Assembly: GCF_014649815.1 (NCBI RefSeq)
Contig: NZ_BMTT01000010.1
Location: 207,303 to 271,302, forward strand
Direction of reading: 5' to 3'
DNA length: 64,000 nucleotides
Source of the DNA: Streptomyces mutabilis
GTDB taxonomy: Bacteria; Actinomycetota; Actinomycetes; Streptomycetales; Streptomycetaceae
The position numbers and the translations under genes were made by a program. Of this stretch, positions 46,251 through 54,351 are shown piece by piece (position 1 is the stretch's first letter; each line of letters starts with the position of its first letter). The notes below the pieces were generated by a model. It was not told where the DNA came from, made no database searches, and was given only the letters and a program-made list of their open reading frames with translations.

Positions 46251-46447
46251 TGCACCTCAGAGCCTGTCGATGGTTCGGTGAGAGGGCCGAGCGAGGTAGA
46301 CACCCATGGAATGCAGCGGACGATTGTGGACGTGACCACGGGCGGTCCGACGTGTGCTGGAACGCTGATGACTCGTAGGAGACGCATCTGATCGCGTTCG
46401 GGACGAAGGAGGTCGTGGGTTCACCCCGACTGCAGACACAGCAGAGC

Positions 46448-46480
46448 AGGCCCGGTTTTCCTTCATGGAAGACCGGGCCT
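46448..46480 (-). terminator. terminator of the M23 peptidase gene
   Basis: A 14-bp stem (AGGCCCGGTTTTCC with its complement, one G-T pair) with a 5-base loop lies 34 bases past the stop codon. No T-run follows on the minus strand. Confidence 0.7.
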
Positions 46481-46513
46481 GACGCACTGTGTGCCGGGGT
46501 CGGCCGTTTCCGG

Positions 46514-47068
46514 TCAGGCGTAGTAATTCACGCTCTGCGGCCAGGACCCGGTGGGAGGTGTCCAGCCCTGAAGGGTGGAGCTGATACCTACTCGCGTGTC
46601 ACAGTTGATCACTTGGTAGTGCAGGTGGGGTCCGCTGGAGTTCCCCGTGTTTCCCGACCAGGCGACGACCCGGCCTTGCGGTACCCAGGTGCCGGCGTTG
46701 TAGATCGCCCGGTTCAGGTGCGCGTAGTGGCTGCAGGTTCCGTTCGAGTGGCGGATTATCACCTCGATGCCGTTCTCCCAGTACGGCGACCAGTTCGAGT
46801 AGACGATCGTGCCCGCCTGCACGGCGGAAACCTCGTAGTTCTCGGGGAGGGCGAAGTCCCAGGCGTACTCGTTGTACGGGCCCGTGTGCGAATACGTACC
46901 CTCCGGACCCTGCGTGACTCTGTAGGCTTCCCCTGCAGGGTAGGGGAGCTCGTAGTAATAGTCCGCTGCCGACGCGGGAGAGGCACCTGCCAGCGGCAGC
47001 CCCGCGACCGCGAAAGCCGCGGTCGCCATCGCGCCGAGTCTGCGCAAGATCGTTTTCGTCCGGTTCAT
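46514..47068 (-). CDS. secreted M23-family peptidase
   Basis: A 184-residue secreted protein with a 34-residue signal peptide ending SPASA. The mature part is a LytM/M23 beta-lytic domain. NEYAWDFALP carries the metal Asp, with Asn near the position usually taken by the first His, and HYAHLN plus GPHLHYQ give the HxH zinc ligands. It likely cuts peptidoglycan cross-bridges or acts as a binding relic if the changed ligand matters. ATG at 47068 with GGAG 6 bases upstream. It is the only intact-looking gene inside the element scar and has somewhat lower GC than flanking genes, suggesting foreign origin. Confidence 0.85.
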   Translation of the reverse strand: MNRTKTILRRLGAMATAAFAVAGLPLAGASPASAADYYYELPYPAGEAYRVTQGPEGTYSHTGPYNEYAWDFALPENYEVSAVQAGTIVYSNWSPYWENGIEVIIRHSNGTCSHYAHLNRAIYNAGTWVPQGRVVAWSGNTGNSSGPHLHYQVINCDTRVGISSTLQGWTPPTGSWPQSVNYYA

Positions 47069-47598
47069 CGTCCACTCCGCTCAGGGCCCCGCCCGACCGA
47101 GCTCCGCGAGTCTGCCGGGCCGAACCAACCCGCGAAGCGCACACCAAGTTCGCGCTTCATCATCGACTCTTGTCAGGTACAGCGCAATACCGCCGGGCGG
47201 CTGCGAGGGCGGTTCGTGAAGCTGCCGGCAAGAGGCTGACCAAAGCCACCGACCCTACGCTGCCCGCCTGTTGGGGTGCGCCAAACAGGTACACCCACAG
47301 CAGCAGACGACGACACACGGAGCATCACGCTCAATGCCGGACCGAGCAGCGACAATCGCGCTATGTCACGGCCTGGAAGGGCCATGTGGTCGATCGAGAC
47401 TGAGCAGAGGGCACGCGAGATCGCAGCTGCGTTCCATGCCGCTCTGCACGGTCTCCGACTGCTGTACACCGCCGTCCCGAGCCAGCGCTGAGGGGACCAT
47501 GGGTGCCGCTGTATGCGGCCCCTGTCTGGTCCGGTCAGCTTGGAGGAGTTGCCGTGGTCTCACTGTGGGGCTCACCACCCCCGGACCAAGATCGGACA
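47069..47598. other. gene-free stretch inside the element scar
   Basis: These 530 bases hold no convincing gene. A frame at 47276-47491 reading ...WSIETEQRAREIAAAFHAALHGL has no ribosome site or recognised homology and may be a fragment of a former element gene. The base composition is less GC-biased than in neighbouring regions. Confidence 0.4.
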
Positions 47599-47642
47599 AC
47601 TCGTAGTGCGTAGGTCTCGGGTTCGAATGCCGAAGGCGGCTC
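47599..47642 (+). repeat. attR: partial copy of tRNA-Thr 3' half
   Basis: These 44 bases match tRNA-Thr 45241-45284 at 42 positions. One change is in the anticodon loop and one in the T arm, the latter breaking the T-stem pairing. The copy has no 5' half, so it is an attachment-site duplicate rather than a tRNA gene. Confidence 0.9.
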
Positions 47643-47648
47643 CATTGC

Positions 47649-47686
47649 AACCCCAGGCCGGAGCTTTTCCGGCTTGGGGTTTTTGC
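47649..47686 (+). terminator. displaced original tRNA terminator
   Basis: AACCCCA pairs with TGGGGTT, with inner GCCGG/CCGGC pairing, and TTTTTGCTT follows. A tRNA-type terminator after a tRNA fragment fits the original chromosomal terminator moved here by integration. Confidence 0.75.
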
Positions 47687-47859
47687 TTGCTCCGCCGGGT
47701 GGGAGACCGGACGGCCGCCGGACCGCCGCCCATGCGGGCCGGTACCGGTGGCCGCGGCCAATGTGGCGAACCGCGGGACCACGGGCGGGCGTACGCCGTG
47801 AATCGGGGTCGTGAACGGTTAGCATCGCGCACACGTTGTCGGCGGAACGAGGTGAGGGC

Positions 47860-48789
47860 ATGGGCGAGGACGCAGGCCGGGGGCCGGGCCGGGGCGCGGG
47901 TGCGCCGAGGATCGCCGTCGCCGTGGTCACCATGGGGAACCGGCCCGCCGAGGTCGACGCCCTGCTGGCGTCGGTGGCCGGGCAGGACGTCCCGCCCGCC
48001 AGGATCGTGATCGTCGGGAACGGCTGCCCGCTGCCCGAGTTCGCCGCACGGCTGTCGTTGCCCGGTGAGGTGACGACGATCGAGGTCGACGAGAACCTCG
48101 GCTGTCCCGGCGGGCGGAACGTGGCGCTGGCCCGGTTGCGGGAGTTCGGCGACACGGACGTGGTCGTGGAACTGGACGACGACGGTCTCCTCGTCGACCC
48201 CGATGTGCTGCGGCGCGTCGGGGAACTGTTCGCCGCCGACGACCGGCTCGGCATCGTCGGTTTCCGGATCGCCGACGAGCACGGCGAGACACAGCAGCGG
48301 CACGTCCCCCGGGTCGGCGCCTCCGATCCCCTGCGGGGCGGGTACGTCACCGGCTTCCTCGGCGGCGGGCACGCGCTGCGGACGGCGATGCTCGACGAGG
48401 TCGGCGACTGGCCCGCGGAGTTCTTCTTCGCGCACGAGGAGACCGACCTCGCATGGCGCGCCGCCGACGCCGGCTGGCACATCCTCTACGCGCCCGAACT
48501 GCTGCTCCAGCACCCGAAGACCTCGCCCGCGCGGCACGCCATCTACTTCCGGGTCAACGCCCGCAACCGGGTCTGGCTCGCCCGCCGTCGGCTGCCGCTG
48601 CCGCTCATCCCCGTCCACCTCGGCGTGTGGATGCTGCTGACGGTCGCGCGCAACCGGTCACTGGGTGGGCTGCGGGCCTGGTTCGGCGGGTTCGTGGAAG
48701 GGGTGCGCAGGCCGGCGGGGGAGCGGCGGCCGATGCGGTGGCGCACCGTGGGACGGCTCACGCGGCTGGGCAGACCACCCGTCATCTGA
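47860..48789 (+). CDS. family 2 glycosyltransferase
   Basis: A 309-residue GT2-type (GT-A fold) transferase. The nucleotide-sugar region starts at IAVAVVTMGNRPAEVDALLASV; NLGCPGGRN is a rhamnosyltransferase-like motif, VVELDDDG is the DxD metal site, and EEFFFAHEETDLAWR-type sequence (seen as EFFFAHEETDLAWR) supplies the catalytic ED. The Arg-rich C-terminus contains a hydrophobic helix (IPVHLGVWMLLTV) that may attach to the membrane. ATG at 47860 behind GAGG. No partner glycan genes are adjacent. The acceptor and sugar are unknown. Confidence 0.87.
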   Translation: MGEDAGRGPGRGAGAPRIAVAVVTMGNRPAEVDALLASVAGQDVPPARIVIVGNGCPLPEFAARLSLPGEVTTIEVDENLGCPGGRNVALARLREFGDTDVVVELDDDGLLVDPDVLRRVGELFAADDRLGIVGFRIADEHGETQQRHVPRVGASDPLRGGYVTGFLGGGHALRTAMLDEVGDWPAEFFFAHEETDLAWRAADAGWHILYAPELLLQHPKTSPARHAIYFRVNARNRVWLARRRLPLPLIPVHLGVWMLLTVARNRSLGGLRAWFGGFVEGVRRPAGERRPMRWRTVGRLTRLGRPPVI

Positions 48790-48815
48790 CGGCGGTCGGT
48801 GCGCCCGCGCGCCGC

Positions 48816-50507
48816 TCACTTGGCGTCCGCATAGCACTCCACCACCGCCGTGGTGAACGGGAACCGCACCGGTGTCGGGCCGAAGGTCAGCCGGCCTGCG
48901 AGCTCCGCCGCTTCCCGGATCGCCGCGACGACGGCGTCGGCCTCCTCCCTCGGGCAGTGCACGATCACCTCGTCGTGCTGGAAGAAGACCAGCTCCGCCG
49001 CCTTGTCGGCGCAGGACTGCCGCAGCGCGGCGAGCAGCAGCAGGGCCCAGTCGGCGGCGCTGCCCTGGACCACGAAGTTGCGGGCGAAACGCCCACGGGC
49101 GCGGGCGTTGGTGGAGGCGTAGCCCGGCACCCACTCCTGCGGCGCGGGGGTGTCCGGCTGCTGTGCCTGGGGGATGCCCGCCTCCTCGGGCACCTCGTCG
49201 AAGGCCCCGGCGGCCGGGGGGCAGGTGCGCCCGAGCCAGGTCCGCACGAGCCGTCCCTCCTCGCCCGCGCGGGCCGCGTCGTCGACGTACGCCACCGCAC
49301 GGGGGAAGCGGCGTCTGAGCGCGGCGAGGTTCTTGAGGCCGTCGCCGGAGGTCTGGCCGTAGACCGCGCCCAGGACGGCGAGCTTGGCCTGGGCACGGTC
49401 GCCGGAGAAGGCGCGGTCGGACACCGACTGGTAGAGGTCGCTCTCGCGGCCGGCCACCTCCATCAGCCCGGGGTCGCGGGAGATCGCCGCGAGCACGCGC
49501 GGCTCCATCTGGTCGGCGTCGGCGACGACCAGGACCCAGCCGGGGTCGGCGACGACGGCCCGGCGGATGACCTTGGGGATCTGGAGTCCGCCTCCGCCGT
49601 TGGTCACCCAGCGGCCGGTGACGGTGCCGCCGGCCAGGAACTCGGGCCGGAAGCGTCCGTCGCGCACCCAGTCCTGCAGCCAGGACCAGCCGTGGGCGAC
49701 CCAGATCCGGTAGAGCTTCTTGTACTCGATCAGCGGTTTCACGGCCGGGTGGTCGACGGACTCGATCTCCCACCGGCGGGTGGAGCCGACCTTGATACCG
49801 GCCCGCGCGAACGCCTTGACGACGTCCGCGGGGAGGTCGGGCCGCACCCGGTGCCCGAACGCCGCGGACACCTCCTCGGCCAGCTCGGCCAGGCGGCGCG
49901 GCTCGCCGCCGCCCGCGTAGCGCTCGCCGAGCAGGTCGTACAGGACCTCGCGGTGCACGTCGGCCCGCCAGGGCAGTCCCGCGCGGTTCAGCTCGGCGGC
50001 CACCAGCGTGCCGGCCGACTCGGCGGCCGTGAGCAGCCGCATCCGGTCGGGGTTGGCGGACCGGTCGTGCCGGCGCTGCTGCTCGGCGTAGACGGCGAGC
50101 AGGTCGTCCAGGGGGAGGTGGAGTCCCCGGGGTTCGAAGAGCGAGGACTGGGCGCGGGGCTCGGCGGAGCGCTGCGGCGGATCGGTCGGTACGGGGCCGC
50201 CGCGCAGCCGGGCCAGGGCGGCAGCGGCCGAGCGCGGCTGCCCGTGGTGTCCCTCGTGGCCCAGCAGGAGGGACTCGGCGGCCTCCACGTCGTAGCACCG
50301 CTCGACCCGCACCCCCGCGGTGAGCAGGCGCGGGTAGATCTCGGAGGTGGACCGCCACACCCAGCGCGAGACGTCCGGCCGGGCGCGCACCGCCTCGGCC
50401 GGTCCGGCCTCCCGCCGCACCGGTCCCGCGGGCAGCCCGCCGGGGCCGAGGGGGGCGACCTCCACGCCACCGTCCTCGGCCACGGCGAGTGCCCACCGGT
50501 CGGCCAT
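48816..50507 (-). CDS. family A DNA polymerase-like, actinobacterial accessory type
   Basis: A 563-residue protein resembling the polymerase half of Pol I. Motif A is VVADADQMEPRVLA (DYSQIELR in Pol I), motif B contains KLAVLGAVYGQTSGDG, and motif C is FFQHDEVIVH. The N-terminal 150 residues correspond to a reduced exonuclease-like domain, and no 5' nuclease is present. Tyr and Ile of motif A are replaced by Ala and Met, so nucleotide selectivity may differ from Pol I. This family is carried beside normal PolA in many actinobacteria and is annotated as bifunctional 3'-5' exonuclease/polymerase; its role is not known. ATG at 50507. Confidence 0.85.
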   Translation of the reverse strand: MADRWALAVAEDGGVEVAPLGPGGLPAGPVRREAGPAEAVRARPDVSRWVWRSTSEIYPRLLTAGVRVERCYDVEAAESLLLGHEGHHGQPRSAAAALARLRGGPVPTDPPQRSAEPRAQSSLFEPRGLHLPLDDLLAVYAEQQRRHDRSANPDRMRLLTAAESAGTLVAAELNRAGLPWRADVHREVLYDLLGERYAGGGEPRRLAELAEEVSAAFGHRVRPDLPADVVKAFARAGIKVGSTRRWEIESVDHPAVKPLIEYKKLYRIWVAHGWSWLQDWVRDGRFRPEFLAGGTVTGRWVTNGGGGLQIPKVIRRAVVADPGWVLVVADADQMEPRVLAAISRDPGLMEVAGRESDLYQSVSDRAFSGDRAQAKLAVLGAVYGQTSGDGLKNLAALRRRFPRAVAYVDDAARAGEEGRLVRTWLGRTCPPAAGAFDEVPEEAGIPQAQQPDTPAPQEWVPGYASTNARARGRFARNFVVQGSAADWALLLLAALRQSCADKAAELVFFQHDEVIVHCPREEADAVVAAIREAAELAGRLTFGPTPVRFPFTTAVVECYADAK

Positions 50508-50564
50508 GTCGCGAGTGTCGCAGGCGGCACTGACAACCGCCCCGCCGTGGCCGGGGCGCGGTTC

Positions 50565-51335
50565 TCAGCCCTCCTCCTGCTCGGCCTCCGTTCCGTCCGG
50601 CCCCTGGGCTTCCCGGGTCACCCCGATGAACTGGGCCAGCGCGTCGGTGACGTACCGCTCGGTGGTCTCCTTGTCGAGGCCGAGGCCGCTGAGCACGCCC
50701 TCGCCGTGCTCGTGCTCCAGCAGGGCGAGCAGGATGTGCTCGGTGCCGATGTAGTTGTGGCCGAGGCGCAGGGCCTCGCGGAAGGTGAGTTCGAGGACCT
50801 TCTTGGCGGCGGGGCCGTAGGGCACCAGCTCCGGAACCTCCGCCGCGGCGGGCGGGAGCGCCGCGGTAGCCGCCTCCCGCACCGCGTCCAGCGTCACGCC
50901 CTGCGCGGCGATCGCCTTGGCGGAGAGGCTCTCGTCCTCCGTGAGCAGGCCGAGGACCAGGTGCTCGGGCAGGCCCTCGGTGTTTCCGGCGGTCTTGGCC
51001 GCGTTGTGGGCGGCCATCACGGCGTTGCGGGCGCGGGGCGTGTAGCGGGTGAAGCCCTGGCTCGCGTCCAGGTCGGCGGACTCCTTGGGCACGAAGCGCT
51101 TCTGCGCGGCCTGCCGGGTGACGCCCATGCTCCTGCCGATGTCCGTCCAGGACGCGCCCGAACGCCGGGCCTGGTCCACGAAGTGGCCGATGAGGTGGTC
51201 GGCCACCTCACCGAGGTGTTCACCGGCGATGACGGCGTCCTGGAGCTGTTCGAGAGGCTCCGCGTGCACCTTCTTGATCGCCGTGATGAGTTCGTCGAGG
51301 CGTACGGATGACGTGATGCTCGGGTTCGTCGTCAT
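50565..51335 (-). CDS. Clp-N domain protein with N-terminal HTH
   Basis: A 256-residue protein. Residues about 30-80 hold a helix-turn-helix (SWTDIGRSMGVTRQAAQKRF). Residues about 95-250 are a double ClpN repeat (RNAVMAAHNAA..HLVLGLL and FREALRLGHNYIGTEHILLALL). ClpN repeats normally bind adaptors or damaged proteins in ClpC/ClpA; here there is no AAA domain, so it is probably a regulator that senses protein state. ATG at 51335. Two 17-bp palindromes upstream, one ending 3 bases before the ATG, suggest autorepression. A divergent DUF2786 gene shares the region. Confidence 0.85.
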   Translation of the reverse strand: MTTNPSITSSVRLDELITAIKKVHAEPLEQLQDAVIAGEHLGEVADHLIGHFVDQARRSGASWTDIGRSMGVTRQAAQKRFVPKESADLDASQGFTRYTPRARNAVMAAHNAAKTAGNTEGLPEHLVLGLLTEDESLSAKAIAAQGVTLDAVREAATAALPPAAAEVPELVPYGPAAKKVLELTFREALRLGHNYIGTEHILLALLEHEHGEGVLSGLGLDKETTERYVTDALAQFIGVTREAQGPDGTEAEQEEG

Positions 51336-51337
51336 GT

Positions 51338-51382
51338 GTCAACCGTAGGTTGCGCCCCCTCGACCGTCAACCCGTGGTTGAC
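51338..51382. promoter_or_regulatory. twin operators GTCAACC-N3-GGTTGAC
   Basis: A perfect 17-bp palindrome at 51366-51382 (GTCAACC CGT GGTTGAC) and a close copy at 51338-51354 (GTCAACC GTA GGTTGCG) have centres 28 bp apart. The nearer copy would cover the ribosome site of the Clp-N/HTH gene. The likely binder is that HTH protein itself. Confidence 0.7.
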
Positions 51383-51431
51383 AGGCGGTGGTGGTCACCG
51401 GGTCCTTGGGCGGCCGTGGCACCATCGCCGG

Positions 51432-52571
51432 GTGAGTACGTCCCACACCGTCGACCGTGCCTTCGAGGCCGCCCTGTACGACAGCGGCGACACCGCCCTG
51501 GACGCCGCCGCATCGCTGCTGGCGGCCGACCGGGTGGCGGACGCCGAACTGGCCCGGCGGGGCGAGGAGTTCGTCACGACCGCCTGGCGGCGCGGCTGGC
51601 AGCCCGCCGACCTCGTACGGATCGTGCGGCGCGAGCTGGACGACCCGCACGTACGGCTGGTGGCGGCGCTGATCCGCGCCCAGGCGCCGGACGACCGCCC
51701 GCGCGGGCCACGCTGGGCCGCCCAGCTCGACGCCGTACCGGACCAGGCGCCGCCCCGCACCGACCGCTTCTCGCACGCCACGGCCGTACTGGAGCTGTAC
51801 CGCCTGCTGCTGCGGCTGCCCGAGCTCGAACCGCTGGAAGCGCCGCGGACGCCGGGCGCACCCCGCGGCGAGGCCCGGCCCGAGTCCCGCGCCCTCGCCC
51901 GCATCCGCGCGCTGCTCGCCAAGGCGGAGGCGACCGGGTATCCGGAGGAGGCGGAGGCGCTGAGCGCCAAGGCGCAGGAGCTGATGGCCCGGCACAGCGT
52001 CGACGAGGCGCTGCTGGCGGCCGGCGCCCCCGCGCCCGACGCGCCGGGTGCCTGCCGGATCGGGGTCGAGCCGCCGTACGAACAGGCCAAGGCGGTGCTG
52101 CTGGACGCGGTGGCCGACGCCAATCACTGTCGCGCGGTGTGGAACGAACCGCTCGGCTTCTCCACCGTCGTCGGTTTCGAGGGCGATCTGGAGGCGGTCG
52201 AACTCCTCTACACCTCGCTGTTGGTGCAGGCCGAGGCCGCGATGGCGAGGGCGGAGGCGGCGCAGCGCGCCGGCGGACGCAAGCGGACCAAGACCTTCCG
52301 GCAGTCGTTCCTCGCCGCCTACGCGCACCGCGCGGGCACCCGGCTGCGGGCGGCGGCGGACGCGGCCACCGCCGAGAGCGGGGCGGTGGCGGACGTGGAC
52401 CTCCTGCCGGTGCTCGCCTCCCGGGAGGTCGCCGTCACCGACCGGCTGGAGCGACTGTTCCCGGAGACGACCACGACCCGGCTGCGCGGTGTCTCCGACG
52501 CGGCGGGCTGGACGGAGGGCACCCGCGCGGCCGACGACGCCCGGGTCGAGCGCCGACGGCCGCTGCGCTAG
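51432..52571 (+). CDS. DUF2786 domain protein
   Basis: A 379-residue protein. The DUF2786 segment ALARIRALLAKAEATGYPEEAEALSAKAQELMARHSVDEALL lies near residues 155-200, followed by the DUF7168-type region (ANHCRAVWNEPLGFSTVVGFEGDLEAVELLY). It has been seen in actinobacteria and phages, without known activity. GTG at 51432 is preferred over in-frame codons that would run through the operators. The N-terminal 140 residues are Ala/Arg-rich and helical. It is divergent from the Clp-N gene. Confidence 0.8.
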   Translation: MSTSHTVDRAFEAALYDSGDTALDAAASLLAADRVADAELARRGEEFVTTAWRRGWQPADLVRIVRRELDDPHVRLVAALIRAQAPDDRPRGPRWAAQLDAVPDQAPPRTDRFSHATAVLELYRLLLRLPELEPLEAPRTPGAPRGEARPESRALARIRALLAKAEATGYPEEAEALSAKAQELMARHSVDEALLAAGAPAPDAPGACRIGVEPPYEQAKAVLLDAVADANHCRAVWNEPLGFSTVVGFEGDLEAVELLYTSLLVQAEAAMARAEAAQRAGGRKRTKTFRQSFLAAYAHRAGTRLRAAADAATAESGAVADVDLLPVLASREVAVTDRLERLFPETTTTRLRGVSDAAGWTEGTRAADDARVERRRPLR

Positions 52572-52594
52572 CTTCTACGGAGTGCCGGAACGGC

Positions 52595-53269
52595 TCAGGA
52601 GCCGAGGCCCTCGGTCGGCAGGCCCGGAGGCAGCGAACCGCCCTCGGACCTGGTGTACGTCTCCTCGCCTACGCCGCCCTCCCACGTCACTACGAGCGAG
52701 GTGTCGTCGACCGACTCGACCGTGCCGGTCGCCCGGTCGTCGCTGCCCGCGGTGCACTTCAGGCGGATCGTGCGGGTGCCGGAAGCCTCGCCTGCGGTGC
52801 CGCTGCACACGGTCCCGCCGGTGGCGAAGAGGGCGGCCTTGCCGCCGGTGACCATCAGGGCGACCGCCTGGCCGTCGGCGGTGGCCAGCCAACTGCCCTC
52901 CAGTTCCCCGGCGGCGGAGGGTGATCCGCCCGAGCCGCCACCGGTCTCCGCGCTCGCGGATGCGGTTGGCGCCGCCGACGACTTGTCACCGCCGCCGGAG
53001 CCGCCACCGGAACCACCGCCGGAGCCGCCGCCGTCGGAGTCACCGCCGTCGGTGCACGCGGTCACCGCCAGCGCGCCCATCAGCCCGACGGCCACGGCCG
53101 CGGCCCGCACGGACCGCCGGGCCGACCGCCCGCGCGGACTCGGGGCACCCTCGGACGTACCCGTGGCTGCACCCTCGGGCGTACCCGTACCCGTACCCGC
53201 AGCCGCACTCGTCGCGTTCGCCGTGCTCGCCGTACTGCCCACAGTCACCCATGTCACCGGAAGCTCCAA
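52595..53269 (-). CDS. secreted lipoprotein with Gly/Ser linker
   Basis: Up to 224 residues. A lipobox LAVTAC sits after a hydrophobic stretch (AAAVAVGLMGALAVTAC, Cys about 72), followed by a GGGSGGG repeat linker and Ser/Ala-rich stretch. The C-terminal domain (about residues 125-215) contains SWLATADGQAVALMVTGGKAAL and paired Cys residues, apparently a small beta domain. The long 50-residue N-terminal extension before the Arg pair suggests the true start lies later; GTG at 53254 and others are possible. Function unknown. Confidence 0.65.
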   Translation of the reverse strand: MELPVTWVTVGSTASTANATSAAAGTGTGTPEGAATGTSEGAPSPRGRSARRSVRAAAVAVGLMGALAVTACTDGGDSDGGGSGGGSGGGSGGGDKSSAAPTASASAETGGGSGGSPSAAGELEGSWLATADGQAVALMVTGGKAALFATGGTVCSGTAGEASGTRTIRLKCTAGSDDRATGTVESVDDTSLVVTWEGGVGEETYTRSEGGSLPPGLPTEGLGS

Positions 53270-53310
53270 GCTGTTGCCGGGCGGCCGTTCGGCCCCAAGA
53301 CAGCCGCAAG

Positions 53311-53616
53311 TTACCAGGACGACTTGCGCACCCCGGGAAGGTGACCGGCGTGCGCCTGCTCACGCAGGTTCACCCGGGAGAGCCCGAAGGTGCGGAGGTA
53401 ACCGCGCGGGCGGCCGTCGACCTGGTCGCGGTTGCGCACGCGCGTGGCGCTCGCGTCGCGGGGTTGCCTGCGCAGTTCCCGCTGGGCGGCGAGCCGTTCG
53501 GCCTCCGTGGAGGACGGCCGGCGGACGATCTCCTTCAGCTCGGCCCGGCGCTCGGCGTACCGGGCGACGGTCCGCTGTCGCTGCTCGTTCTTAGCGATCT
53601 TGCTTTTCTTCGCCAT
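53311..53616 (-). CDS. rpsN: ribosomal protein S14, zinc-free paralogue
   Basis: A 101-residue S14 of the long type without CxxC motifs, so it does not need zinc. The C-terminal signature [23 protein letters not shown] is intact. It replaces the zinc-containing S14 when zinc is scarce. It overlaps rpmB by the ATGA at 53615-53618, so the two are coupled and both lie under the Zur box at 53891. Confidence 0.93.
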   Translation of the reverse strand: MAKKSKIAKNEQRQRTVARYAERRAELKEIVRRPSSTEAERLAAQRELRRQPRDASATRVRNRDQVDGRPRGYLRTFGLSRVNLREQAHAGHLPGVRKSSW

Positions 53617-53852
53617 CAGATCCTCACTCCCCGGGCACGGATGCGCGCCACGGCCGCCTCGACGCCGATCGCGTCGACGGTCTTGATCCCCTTCGTGCTG
53701 AGCCGCAGCCGTACGTGCCGGTTCTCGCTCGGCAGCCAGTAGCGCTTGGTCTGGACGTTGGGGTCGAAGCGGCGGGAGGTCCGCCGGTGGGAGTGCGAGA
53801 CGCGGTTGCCGAAGCCGGGCCGGGCCCCGGTCAGCATGCAGTGGGCGGACAC
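53616..53852 (-). CDS. rpmB: ribosomal protein L28, zinc-free paralogue
   Basis: A 78-residue L28 of the type lacking the four-Cys zinc site (one Cys remains near the N-terminus). The signature [23 protein letters not shown] is clear. GTG at 53852 follows AAGGAGAGG. It is the first gene of the minus-strand half of the divergent Zur-controlled cluster and is coupled to rpsN. Confidence 0.93.
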   Translation of the reverse strand: MSAHCMLTGARPGFGNRVSHSHRRTSRRFDPNVQTKRYWLPSENRHVRLRLSTKGIKTVDAIGVEAAVARIRARGVRI

Positions 53853-53890
53853 GGTGACGTACCTCTCCTTCGGGTCGGAGGACCCCTAGC

Positions 53891-53918
53891 TGTTAATGGA
53901 ATTCATTTTCAGTAAGAT
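53891..53918. promoter_or_regulatory. Zur box and overlapping promoter
   Basis: A 21-bp near-palindrome at 53891-53911 has half sites TGTTAATG and CATTTTCA (reverse TGAAAATG), fitting the Streptomyces Zur consensus. It lies between divergent rpmB and rpmG. TAAGAT at 53913-53918 is a good -10 for rpmG, with the box overlying the spacer. Confidence 0.85.
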
Positions 53919-53925
53919 ACCAGCC

Positions 53926-54090
53926 ATGGCACGCAACGAACTCCGCCCGGTCATCAAACTCCGGTCCACCGCCGGGACCGGTTTCACCTACGTCACCCGC
54001 AAGAACCGCCGCAACGACCCGGACCGACTGGTCCTGCGCAAGTACGACCCGGTCGCCGGCCGCCACGTCGACTTCCGAGAGGAGCGCTGA
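53926..54090 (+). CDS. rpmG: ribosomal protein L33, zinc-free paralogue
   Basis: A 54-residue L33 ([31 protein letters not shown]) without any Cys. ATG at 53926 has no ribosome site; the -10 hexamer TAAGAT ends only 7 bases before it, which suggests a leaderless mRNA starting at or next to the ATG. It is followed by rpmE2 after 6 bases in the Zur-controlled plus-strand operon. Confidence 0.93.
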   Translation: MARNELRPVIKLRSTAGTGFTYVTRKNRRNDPDRLVLRKYDPVAGRHVDFREER

Positions 54091-54096
54091 CCCGTC

Positions 54097-54351
54097 ATGC
54101 GCGAGGGCATCCACCCCGAGTACCGCCCGGTCGTCTTCCGCGACCGCGCCGCCGACTACGCCTTCCTCACCCGCTCGACCATGACCAGCGAGCGCACGAT
54201 CGAGTGGGAGGACGGCAACACCTACCCGGTCGTCGACGTCGAGATCTCGAACGTCAGCCACCCCTTCTACACCGGCACCGCCCGTGTCCTGGACACCGCC
54301 GGCCGTGTGGAGCGATTCGAGCGCCGGTACGGGAAGCGGGACGGGGCATGA
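54097..54351 (+). CDS. rpmE2: ribosomal protein L31 type B, zinc-free
   Basis: An 84-residue L31 type B ([27 protein letters not shown]), lacking the CxxC of zinc L31. It substitutes for the zinc form on zinc limitation and frees zinc. ATG at 54097 behind GAGGAG of the rpmG end. Its stop overlaps the start of the COG0523 gene (ATGA at 54348-54351). Confidence 0.93.
   Translation: MREGIHPEYRPVVFRDRAADYAFLTRSTMTSERTIEWEDGNTYPVVDVEISNVSHPFYTGTARVLDTAGRVERFERRYGKRDGA

Larger units (their letters stand above)
45284..47642. mobile_element. decayed actinomycete integrative element in tRNA-Thr
   Basis: The 2.4 kb between the tRNA gene and its partial copy contains only remnants: C-terminal pieces of a tyrosine integrase reading towards the tRNA, pieces of an FtsK/SpoIIIE-like transfer protein fused to it by deletion, and an intact-looking secreted M23 peptidase gene. 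No replication initiator, excisionase or complete transfer gene is seen. The integrase at the attachment site next to an FtsK-like Tra gene is the layout of pSAM2/SLP1-type AICEs. In S. coelicolor a much larger variable region is thought to occupy this locus. Confidence 0.8.

Noticed and set aside
47599-47642. Second tRNA-Thr gene
   Set aside because: Only the 3' half is present, with no D arm or 5' acceptor strand and a broken T stem, so it is an attachment-site copy.
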